DNA of 64,000 bases from Sweltsa coloradensis (Eukaryota; Arthropoda; Insecta; Plecoptera; Chloroperlidae): contig JAMZAV010000323.1 in assembly GCA_024449915.1 (NCBI GenBank), positions 310,001-374,000 on the forward strand. The letters are read 5' to 3'. Position numbers and translations under genes: made by a program. The notes beneath the pieces are model-generated. The model was not told the origin of the DNA and did no database searches. It saw only the letters and a list, made by a program, of their open reading frames with translations. Within the stretch, counting starts at the first letter, position 1. The number at the start of each line of letters is the position of its first letter. Positions 1-10,800 of this stretch are shown piece after piece.

Positions 1-764
1 ACAGTAATAGATTTTTAATATTTTTTTAATATAGGCTATGCCTATATTTTTAATAGAGTAATAGTAATAGATTTTTAATGTTTTATTCCTCGTGTATGTT
101 GATACTTTAGACGTACGAAATGGCAAATTAATTCATACGTTTGATGCTTGCTATTGGTCGGATTCTCAACGTATCAACTATGTGTGTATACAAATAGTAT
201 ATGTTGGGAACAAAATCAAATCACAATTTCTTTCACTAAAATACTCCAAAATACACCATTTGTCGTTAAAAAAAAACAACAAAAGAACCTACAAAACCTA
301 ACTTTCCTATTTTAAATTTAAAGGACTTTTATCCAATAAAGAGTTTTGCCAAAAACAGAAAGAGCAGGCGATTGGCCCCTTCCAACGTACAATTTACACA
401 GCAAATTTTTACGTCCAGTCATACCCTAACCGAGGGTCCAACAACGAATGTACACTCCGCATTTTATTTTACTCTGCCATAATCAATTCACTAATATGGT
501 CAATTTTGGACTTTTCAACAAAATTATCCAAAATCCATTCTTATCTTATTCCTTTCTTACTTTTAGAGCCCTATGTTTCCTCTTCCGTGACAATTTCCCA
601 AAATTCTATACGGCTGTGGTGTCAGTCGACCAAGCGAACAGGAATTTGCATAAAACGCATGTCCTGGGGCTATCCTCTTTGAGTGAAGAATGGGATATGA
701 ATAGGCATATTATGTCAGACATATTTTGAATGTGGTGGCTACCTACCAGACCTACACATTTTAA
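1..764. other. Left flank, probably RACK1 intron; no exon seen
   Basis: The first RACK1 exon visible here begins at 1636 and starts inside a codon, so the bases to its left should be intron. They are AT-rich and open with short repeats of a TTTTTAAT-type word. No stretch encodes the missing RACK1 N-terminus. A dispersed repeat lies at about 498-690 and is listed separately. Confidence 0.5.
498..690 (+). repeat. Dispersed repeat T, copy 1
   Basis: The block carries TAGAGCCCTATGTTTCC, CTTCCGTGACAA and GTGGTGTCAGTCGACC. The same words recur in order near 46050 on the same strand and, reverse complemented, at 57415-57610. That makes an interspersed repeat with at least three copies in the window. 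No coding frame or terminal signature was recognised. Confidence 0.55.
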
Positions 765-1580
765 CTAGGAAGCTTCGCAAACGCTTTTTTTAGTCGCGTT
801 GATGGATGAGCTTTTTAATTATAAAATGTTAATATTAATTTATTTAAAATAATAAAAACATATTAACACGGCCCATACAAAGCAATCATTAGGTCTGTTG
901 GATCTTTGATTGTTTGTAACAAGGCTGTGAGTAAGGTAAACAATCTCCTGTGAAGTTTCCATACAAGGCTGTGAGAAAGATCTAAAATCTATATTTTCGT
1001 GCTATTTGGGCGGATTCTGACCAAACGGGTGGGGCTACAACGTTCATATTTCACATGGACATGAAGGTAAGGGTAATGTATTGACTTTTGAAAGAAAAAG
1101 TTGAAAAAGTTAGCCAGAATTAATAGAAATAAAAGTTTTAATATTTAACACCTCAAAAAACTCAAATTAAAACCTTTATTTCTATATATTCTGGCTAACT
1201 TTTTTAACTTTTTCTTTCAAACGTCAATACATCACCATGACCTTAATGTGCATGTGAAATATGAACGTTGTAGCCCCACCCGTTTGGTCAGAATCGGCCC
1301 AAATGTCACGAAAATATCGCACTAAAAATCGAAAAAAATCGTAAAAGTACGATATTCATGAGAAATATTTCTTCGATTGTACCCAAAAACGTGGCAAGTC
1401 TAAGTTCAGAGAAAACGAAGGTCGTGTCAAATTTTCATCAAGATCGCATATATGCCGTTTGCCCGGTAGAGAGCGAACAAACAGACGGAAAAAAAAACAA
1501 ACAAACAAACAAACAAAAAACAACCGAGCTAAATTTTTTGGGGGGTCGGTGAAATTGAAGTCTTCGCTTCGCTCATCCAA
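765..1580 (-). mobile_element. Helentron-like non-autonomous element (copy A)
   Basis: Read on the minus strand, the element starts TTGGATGAGCGAAGCGAAG at 1580 and ends in GAAGCTTCCTAG at 765. Just inside that end are the complement of the start word (GCTCATCCA) and a 5-bp stem AACGC/GCGTT. This matches the Helentron/Helitron2 plan: left terminal repeat, right subterminal repeat, hairpin, CTAG. Both flanking bases are consistent with insertion between two T. It holds no protein gene. Its interior is a long inverted repeat. It sits in the RACK1 intron, 55 bp before an exon. Confidence 0.65.
985..1325. repeat. Inverted repeat inside Helentron-like copy A
   Basis: Two arms of roughly 160-170 bp meet near 1155. 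GACCAAACGGGTGGGGCTAC near 1020 pairs with GTAGCCCCACCCGTTTGGTC near 1270. The pairing continues through the TTTCACATG and AAAGAAAAAGTTGAAAAAG blocks. Only one arm-equivalent is present in the related copies at 28000 and 33300, so copy A looks like a fold-back duplication of the family core. Confidence 0.75.
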
Positions 1581-1635
1581 TAAGTTTTGCCACTTTCATC
1601 CTTTAATTGTAAGTTTTTTTTGCCATTTCATTCAG

Positions 1636-1844
1636 ACAAAACCTTGATCGTCTGGAAATTGACCAGAGACGAGACCAATTATGGTGTGCCCCAGAAGCGT
1701 CTTTATGGTCACTCCCACTTTGTGAGCGACGTTGTTCTCTCATCGGACGGCAACTATGCTCTGTCGGGATCCTGGGACAAGACTCTTCGGCTCTGGGATC
1801 TAGCTGCCGGCCGCACCACGAGGAGGTTTGAAGACCATACCAAG
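1636..1844 (+). CDS. RACK1: RACK1 exon (end of blade 1 and blade 2)
   Basis: The acceptor is TTTCATTCAG and the donor AAG/GTGTGA. The exon opens with AC, the last two bases of an Asp codon, and encodes [16 protein letters not shown], then [20 protein letters not shown], and ends RRFEDHTK. It carries the GH...LWD signature of blade 2. It contributes 69 full codons. Confidence 0.97.
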
Positions 1845-4800
1845 GTGTGACAGATGACATCACCGGGCCGAGCAAGCCACACCCTTTCAATGAACGCTTT
1901 GGAAATTGGCATTTTGAACTGTTATCGTATTTGGTACTCGGGGTTAGATTTGTAGGCACATTCAAAATTAGTAGGCCTCCGCCTATGACTTTCGCTTAAT
2001 ATGCTAGTGTGGTACTGGTAGGTCTAGGCCATGTGCCATTTCATTAGTTTGGTTCAGTGAGAGTAAACTCAAATTGCTTTTTGGAAGCTATCGGTCAATA
2101 GGGCTTCTTGCCTTGTTTTATTTCTAAATGCATAATTACTGCATCTAGGAGCTGACCTTAAGGAAACAATTGGGATGGTCTACGAGTGATAGGTGTAGGG
2201 GAGGCCCACAGTTTTTAACATATGCAATAAGATACTACAAGTTACTAGTAGGGCAGCAAAGAGCTTCAATACACGTGTAGCGCCTGCGCATTGAATGTAG
2301 ATAGTGACGGCATCAAATTATCTTCGTTTGCAGGGATGATTACAACAGTTAGGATTGCTCATGTTTTTTTTTTAACTTGGACACTTAATAGAATAGGTTA
2401 CAATCCCCCCCGCCCAACTACACTCCTAGGTAGTAGACCTGCAATGATTGTGAACTTGTGCTTTGCTTACTCTGTGATGAACTAGACAAGTTCATCTTTC
2501 ATTGTAATCTAACAAAGTGTTAACAGTTCAAAATGTCTTATTTTCTTGGTGAATTGGCGATACATTCGCAGGGAGAACTGAAGCTTTTTTTTATATATTT
2601 TTTTGTTTATAAGTTAGAAGATTTGGATTCTTGTATATTCCTGCCATCTAGTGAGTATGATCATTATATTTTCTAATTTGGATTAAGGTAACAACTTTAA
2701 ATTTGCTGCAGTCATCATCCGGGTGAGAGTATGTTGTCGAACCCAGCCCTTCAGGCTGTTTTGTTCTCGAACCTGTGAACTCTTTGCCAGTAAAAATATA
2801 TTTTCTGATTGTTATATGCAGTTAAATCAGGTTGTTTGAACTTCACATTGTTCTTTGAATGTTGATCTAAAACCTCTCTTTCTAGGATTTTCGGTCGACA
2901 ACCATCAAATTGTTTCTGGCAGTGAACTTCACATTGTTCTTTGAATGTTGATCTAAAACCTCTCTTTCTAGGATGTGTTGAGTGTTGCATTTTCGGTCGA
3001 CAACCGTCAAATTGTTTCTGGCAGCCGCGACAAGACCATTAAGCTGTGGAACACCCTTGCCGAGTGCAAGTACACGATTCAAGACGATGGCCACAGTGAC
3101 TGGGTGTCGTGCGTACGATTCTCGCCCAACCACTCGAACCCGATCATCGTGTCTGCTGGCTGGGATAGGATGGTCAAGGTGTGGAATTTGACCAACTGCC
3201 GACTGAAGATCAACCACATCGGACATACCGGTTATCTGAACACAGTCACTGTATCGCCCGATGGCTCACTTTGTGCATCTGGTGGCAAGGTCAGTTTGAA
3301 GAATTGATAACTAACATTGGAACATCATGATAATAGTATGTTGTTTTGAAGGGCCACAATTTAGTAGACTTCCTTGCAATGAGGATTAGGTATTTCATTG
3401 CAGTTTTTTTTTATGAATAGGTAGGCCTAGAGATCATATTATCATTGCTGGGGCTTCTAGACAGAAACTGTGAAAAACCTTATAGTACTCTGCCCTCAAC
3501 TCTTGTTTGCTCCCATGTTATTGTTCATAACTCTTTCCTCTATTCCAGAAGTCCTCAACACCTTTGTATTTCAATTTATAACAAAATTCCAAACCATATT
3601 TATAAACGTAGGGCCTACTAAGCTACAATATCTTTCAAAATCAAGCTCAAAGAATTCTTTCTATCAAAATCATTACTCCATCAATACATTCTTAACAATT
3701 AGGCCTAATATTTAATACAATTTAGAAGTTAAAAAATCCATCCTATTTTTTAACTTTTAAATTGCATTAAATATTAACAATTCCACCTACGGGATTGTTA
3801 TCCAACTAACCAAATCGAGAAACTAGGCCTGGTTATTATAACTAACCTAATTCATTCATTGCAGTATCTTAATCTAGAGTCTAGACTGTATTGATTAAGC
3901 ATAGAATGGGTTTTTATCCGGGGAAAAACCCTCAAAATTTGCACTTATTATATTCACCTTCTGGTTATTCTGTACTGTACAAACCGCTACCGTACTCAAC
4001 TAAGGTAGGGATGCAGATACCCAGAAATTTTCGTGACCACCCGTGGAAAGTATATGTTAAATATATTGTCGTGGATTATTCTTGTGGTTGGTATCAGTGT
4101 TGGCCAACTGCAATCAAGAAAGCAAGTTTGTATGTGATGAAATATTATTTAAGCTCATGAAAAGCCGTGAGTGCTTAGCGGATATGGGACTGATACAAAT
4201 GTGCTTGGTTGAAAAACATTGTCAAACCAACTTTTATTGTCACTTGTCTTCTACATGTTGTTACATAATCATCATTATCTGTTGCCGCATCCAACACTGT
4301 GTTGGGTCGGCATTGAAGATAGGCCTCTTCTTCTGTCCTGCCATCACTCTTCTCTTTCTACCACATTCCAGTCTCCTCCTCGCTGTTCTACATCCTTTCT
4401 CACACTATTCTGCCATTGTTGTCGAGGTCTGCCCCTTGGTCTCCTACCTGAAATTTCCAATTGCATCCTTTGCAATCTCACTAATCCATCCTTTTGGCAT
4501 CCGAAGTTCAAACCATTTTAATCCTCGAACACTCCAATTTGCTCCATAAAATTCCTCACGCCTACTTGATCTCTGATATCCTCTAGGGCTGGGCCAAAAA
4601 TTGATAATTGGAAATATTTTTGATGTCGATAGTATTTGATTTCATATCAAAATTACTAACAAAAAATGCTAAATTTTGTAATTTTGGTGGAGGTACCAAG
4701 TATGTAGTCTAAATTAAATTAACCTGGCTGGTGCATTTGGTGGAGGTGCCGGGTCATAAAACAAGGTTGTGAGATCGTAAAAATCGTTAAATACTAAATA

Positions 4801-7800
4801 GGTAATTAATTATAATTACAGTAAGATCCCTCTTATCCGATCTCCTCTTATCCGATGTACCGTGTTAACCGAGCCGCCCAAAAAAAAAAATAAATAAATA
4901 AATAAAGTTTTAAATACGTAAATAAAACATAAAAATAATTACAGACGCCGCGCCGCACTTTTTTAAATGTACTCGCATACATTTGTAGGCATGCCTTACG
5001 AGTAGGGATGACATCGGGTACCCGGTTCCAGAAATTACCCGGAGCCGATTTTAAGATCCGGGTATATTTCGCGGCCGTTTTTAGGCTAATTCACCAGTTT
5101 AAATTACGCGCTACGTGGTTGCGGTCTTTCCCGCGGAGCGTGCCCGCTGCCTAAAGAGTAATTGGAGTTGACGACAGAGCGCGTTGTAAGCTATCACGTG
5201 CTTCCGTCCGTCTCGGCGAGTCGCGCCCATGCCACGAGTGAGTGCAAGAGAGAAAGATGCGGCAATAAATCTTGGACACTGCCGTCTGCGCAGTACGAGA
5301 TGCGCGTACGATCCAACCAACTCACACTCACAGCTGACTGACAAAGATGGTTGGGTGTAGAAGTAGAATTCGCAATGCAATCATCTTTCAACCGATTCAC
5401 GAAATTCGTTATCACGACGCATAGGATTGTTATTCCTGGGCTTATGTTCTTTCTTTCCCAGGCTTATCTTGCGACGAGAGCTTCAGCGCGGGATATAGTA
5501 GTGAGAGGTTTTCCCACATGAGAAAGAGAGCTAGGCCTAGCCTAGGCCTATGTTTGCATTGTAGGCCTAGCCTAGGCCTACTGCGTCGAGTTTAGGCCTA
5601 GACATACGTTTTTATTACGACATGTAGGCCTAATTGTGTACGTGTGTTAGTGAGCTTGATTTACAAGCTATTAAATCATTTAGCATACCCTGTATGAAGT
5701 GTATCGTGTGTATTTTATGTTCCTTTATCCATTACATGTGTGGCTATGCTACGAGAGCAAATAAACAAATGAAACGCGCCATCCGAGTTTTTCGCAAATC
5801 CGAGGTGCCCCCGGTCTCATCCAACTCGGATAAGAGGGATCTTACTGTACATATCAATATTGTAAAAAAATCGTGTGATATCGATAACTGTCATAGCCCA
5901 GCCCTAATATCCTCATTCTGTATGTTACATAGGCCTAGGCTAGTAAACTTTTAAAAATAGAAAGCCTAGTAAATACAGAAAGCAAATTTGTGTGTGATGA
6001 TACCTTATTTAAGCTCATGAAAAGCCGTGAGTGCTTAGCGGATATGGGACTGATACAAATGTGCTTAGTTCAAAAACACTGTCAAAACAACTGTTATTAT
6101 CACTTGCCATCTACATGTTACATAATCAAATCAATCAATCATCATTATAGGTTGCCGCATCCAACTCTTGTGTTGGGTCTGCATTGAAGATAGGCCTCTT
6201 CTTCTGTCCTGCCATCACTCTTCTCTTTCTACCACATTCCAGTCTCCTACTCGCTGTTCTACATCCTTTCTCACACTATTCTGCCATTGGCTCACGGTCA
6301 AAAGAGCGCGGCAACAAGCGCACCGCCCAATAGAGCGCGACCATAAGAGCGAAAGACCAAGAAGGTCGATATACCAATAAGAGCGACAGGCCAAAAAGAG
6401 CGAATGGCCAATCGAGCGACAGGCCAGGTCAATAAGAGCGACAGACCAATAAGAGCGACAGGCTAAAATGAGCGCCAGGCCAAAAAAATGACCAAAATGA
6501 AAACATAAGCGACTTTTTGGATGAGTGAAGCGAAGACTTCAATTTCACTGACCCCCCAAAAAAATTAGCTAGGGTGTTTTTTTTTTGTTTTCTATTTTTC
6601 TTTTTGTATTTTTGTTTGTTTACCGATTTAGACTTGCTACCAAAAAGATCTGTCGCTCTTTTCGGTCTGTCGCTTTTATTGGCCTGTCGCTCTTATTGAC
6701 CATTTGCTCTTTGAGTCGCTCTTATTGGCCATTCGCTCTTATTGGCCATTCGCTCTTTTTGGAGTCGCTCTTATGTCCCTTTTGCTCTTATGGGCGTCGC
6801 CCTTATTGCTCTTCTTGGTTTCGACCTTATTGCGGCGCTCTTATGGGCGGTTACCGTTGTCGAGGTCTGCCCCTTGGTCTCCTACCTGAAATTTCCAATT
6901 GCATCATCCTTCTTGGCAATCTCGCTAATCCATCCTTTTAGCATGTCTGAAGTTAGAACCATTTTAATCTTCTCTCCAATTTGCTCCATAGAATTCCTCA
7001 CACTTACTTGATCTCGGATATCGTCATTCCATATGTTGCATAGCCTAATAAAAATAAACTTTAAAAAATAGATACCCTAGTACAGGGCTGCCACTGATAT
7101 TTTTTTCAAATCCTGTATCAGCACGTCAAATATCCGTGAAAAGTCTAAAAACGTTGATTTCATTGATCAAACTATGAAAATGGATAAATGTGATGTTTAT
7201 ATTTTGTTACCATCTTAACCTAAAAGTTGCCAAGGGCCTAGGCCCATGCACAGACGAGAAGAAAGGAGCCAGAAACGCCCGTGGTTGCTTTAATTAAGAT
7301 TGCATAAAAATTTAAAATGTTATTTATTTACAGAAAATCCATTTTAAACATTAAAATAATATTTTCTGACCTGGTTAAAAAATTCTAGGCCTAGGCCTAG
7401 GCCTAGCTAGGCCCTATGAATGTTGCATCACAATTTTGACCTAGGCTTAGCCTAGGCCCATGTGTTGTGTTCTATAATAACATTGCAGAACTTGATAATA
7501 ACATTTTAATCATATACTAATTCTATTTTTCACTTTTAATATCACATAATCCAAACTTTATAAACAAAAACGAAAGAAAACAATTTTGTAGGCTCTTGGC
7601 TGTTCAATTTAACTTTCATCCTCCCCAAAAGCCATCCAAAAGCAACCAACTGTGCAGTCTGATTGGCTGTTTCTCAATGGAAGCAGTTCCTACATCTGGG
7701 ATACGGCTCCGCCCATGCTCCGCCCCCTATCGAAAGTCGAATCGATTATCGCCCCGCCTTCAATGTTTACAATCGAAATTAGCCCGCGCAGATTCAAATA

Positions 7801-10800
7801 TACGAAAATAAGCATAGAAAACGTAATTAACAAAATATCCGTAAATAAGACTAAAAATCCGTTTATCCGTTTTGCACCCTTAATATCCGTAAAAACGGAT
7901 AAAATCCGTTAAAACGGCAGCCCTGCCCTAGTAAATACAGAAAGCAAATTTGTGTGTGATGATACCTTATTTAAGCTCATGAAAGTCTGTGAGTGCTTAG
8001 CGGATATGGGACTGATACAAATGTGCTTAGTTGAAAAACACTGTCAAAACAACTTTTATTGTCACTTGTATACTACATGTTACATATGCCTACATAATAA
8101 ACTTTTAAAAATAGTAAACCTCGAATGTGTTGTAGGCAGGGCTCGAATTTTAAAATATTTAGCACTCGCCCTCTGGGCGAGTGCTCTTGTAAATTTACTA
8201 GTCCAAAATTAAAAACACTAGTCCGTATTCCTACTTCAAACCACTATTAGTACTACTATAACTTAAATACGTATTTTCGTAAAAAAAAAAAAACAATTTA
8301 TTACGAAATATTTGGCTACCCTTTACAATTGGACCGTGTTTATCTCCTACGTTAGGTATCTCACAAACAGTGGCGTGCAGACAATGGTTCCGCGGCGCGA
8401 GCCGCGCCGGTGCCAAAGCCAGGGGGTGTACCCACCCCCTGGCTTTGGGTGACCCACCCCACTCACCTCTAGAGAAGGTGTGGGTGGGAGAAAAAATATA
8501 ACATGTACAGGTAATACAAAGAGAAATTGTTATAGTTATCACTTCACTAGGTTTGCAAGCTGGATGTAATGGTGTATAGATGTATAGCAATATCTTGGTA
8601 GTTATGTCGTCTTCGGCATCAGCAGAGCGAACATTTTCTAAATTAAAATTGATCACGAACCGCCTTCGCACGACGTTGAAGAGGAGAGCAGTGGTGGATG
8701 CAGGGGGCGGTAGGGGCGATCGCCCCCCCTTGATCCTTGAAAACCTAAATTTTATTCTATAATGAATATGTTCAGACACCAGAAATATCAATGTTTTCTT
8801 TCGATTATGATTTTTTTAAGTTTATTGCTTTTAGTCAATTCCTCACAGTTACACGATATTATTTTCTTTGGTTTTCCCCAAAATCGTAACACATCTATAA
8901 CTTCATAGGCTTTGATGGTCCCATGAAAATTTCAGCACGATCAGAGTAGCCATTTAACCGGTAGAGCGCGAGCAGACAGAAAAAAAACACTTAGGCTATT
9001 TTTCTCGGGGGAGCGAAATTACTCTCATTGGATGAGCGAAGCAAAGATTCCATTTCACAACACTGGAGAAAAAAATCCGGAATGTTTTTTTTTCTTTCTT
9101 TCTTTCTTTTTTTCTGTATTTTTGTGTGTTTGTTAACACGATTCCGGCTAAATTGATACTCCAACTACAATGAAATTTTATGGAGGCCTTCGAAATTTCT
9201 GAACTTAGAACTGCCACGTTTTTGAGCGCAATCGAAAAATATTTTTCATGAAAATCGCAATTTTACGATTTTTTTCGATTTTTAAAAAATTTCTTCGTCT
9301 TATAACACCTATATGCTTTTTCCAATTTTAATGATTTTTTCACAGAATTTTAATTTTATGAATTAAGATATTCGTATGAAATTTGAGCGCAATCGAAATG
9401 TTATTTCTCATGAATATCCAAATTTTACGGGTTTTTTCTTTTTTAAAACTGTTCTTTGACTTATAACACCAACATGCTTCATCCTAGTGTAATGATTTTT
9501 TCACAGAACCTTAATTTCATGAATTATTATATTCGTGTTAAATTTGAGCGCAATCAAATAATTATTTCTTATGAAAATTTCAATATTACGATTTTTCCCT
9601 TTGTTAAATTATGATTTATTAAAAAAAATTTAAAATTTAAGTAAATTTTTATTTAATTTAATTTTTAAAAAAATTTCAACTTAGTAATGATTTTTTCACA
9701 GAACAACAGAAAACCGCATATAACACATGGCAGCACAATGCACCAATTACGCTCATCCAACAACGCGGCGGGACTTAAGCGTTTTCCTAGTCCAATAACA
9801 TTAATTTCAACACTGATTTTGAAAATGTGAGGGTATAGAAAACACATGAGCGATAGCGATTACAAAGGAACTTAATTCAGTTTGTTGTTGGGCTTGGGCC
9901 TTCTTTCGGTTTTACCTTCCTCCAGAGGGCCTATTTTAGTGAGCAACTGCAAAAAAATATATTGAAATATACCCTCTCTAAAGTCATTAAAAACTCGTTT
10001 TTGAAAAAAAGGCCTAAAAAAAAATTCCCTGCGGGGACTAAGCCAGGGGGCTACGCCCCCCAGCCCCCCCGTGTGGTGCGAGCTGAGTCGCCCCCCCCCC
10101 CTACTTTGAGAGGTCCTGGATCCGCCCCTGGAGGAGAGACTCGAAGACTAATGACCTTGGCGTGTGAAATAGATATAAACATAGCTGTAGATAGGTTTGC
10201 TGCTTCTTCAGAAGTATAAAAAACGTACCCTAGTCTACCACTAGCTAGACACTGTCACTCATGTTGTTGTCAAAACCATATGCATAGGAAGTACTATAAA
10301 TAATATTTTACAATTCGCTCAATAGACATCCACTTTTTCCTAGTTGAAGAAAATTTAAAGGGGCTGTCTTAATAATTGTATTGTAACCTGTGATTAATGT
10401 TAGATTCGGTGTGCTAATTACCTTACGATCAAACAGACCATACTAGGTTAATTGTATATCCACATTATGATTTTCTCAGTGTGTAAAAACATATCCACAA
10501 ATTGAAAATGGTAAATGGTTAATTTAATATAAAATTTGAAATAAATAAAAGAATATAGCAAATATAGCAAATCCTTGAAAAGTTTCCTATAAATTATTGC
10601 AAATTGCAATTAGTAATTTAGTGTCCTAAATGTCTCAGATCGCACTACAGGCTATCTTGAGGGAATAATGGGACCCAAAAATTTTCCGCCTCCGGCGGCT
10701 GGGGCTTCGCCCCAGACCCCGTGTGGCCAGCGCAAGTACATACACGGGGTGGGTGTACCCATTAGTATGATCGCGCTCGCGCCGGTCCCTATCGAACCTC

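Larger units (their letters stand above)
4267..5921 (-). mobile_element. 5'-truncated non-LTR retrotransposon end in unit U1 (interrupted)
   Basis: On the minus strand, sequence near 4300-4580 encodes a decayed reverse-transcriptase tail of the [12 protein letters not shown]...D type, followed downstream by [10 protein letters not shown] in another frame. The 3' end is a short ATGATTAT-like tail. ATGTTACAT flanks the insertion on the right (5922-5930) and a near copy on the left. The element is only about 330 bp of retrotransposon, split by a 1.3-kb hAT element at 4584-5906. Confidence 0.7.
8580..10219 (+). pseudogene. hAT transposase C-terminal (hATC) remnant of element C, split by element B
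   Basis: The left part (8580-8688) encodes [15 protein letters not shown] and TNRLRTTL, the characteristic start of the hAT dimerisation domain. The right part (10131-10219) encodes [14 protein letters not shown] and ends AASSEV plus a stop. The intervening 1442 bp are element B and its duplicated 8-mer. The two parts are not in one frame in the present sequence, and no N-terminal or catalytic region was recognised. Confidence 0.8.

Noticed and set aside
1358..1552. Protein frames with [11 protein letters not shown] at 1.4 and 28.1 kb
   Set aside because: The same translation occurs in two Helentron-like copies because the DNA is repeated. There is no homology or splice context.
2470..2590. 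Possible C/D-box snoRNA in a RACK1 intron (RACK1 introns host snoRNAs in vertebrates)
   Set aside because: GTGATGA is present, but the next CTGA is over 100 bases away and no closing stem surrounds them.
8231..8791. A 186-codon minus-strand frame as a gene
   Set aside because: It crosses the border of hAT element C. Only its tail ([13 protein letters not shown] onward) is a relic of element A's transposase, and the rest is element DNA.
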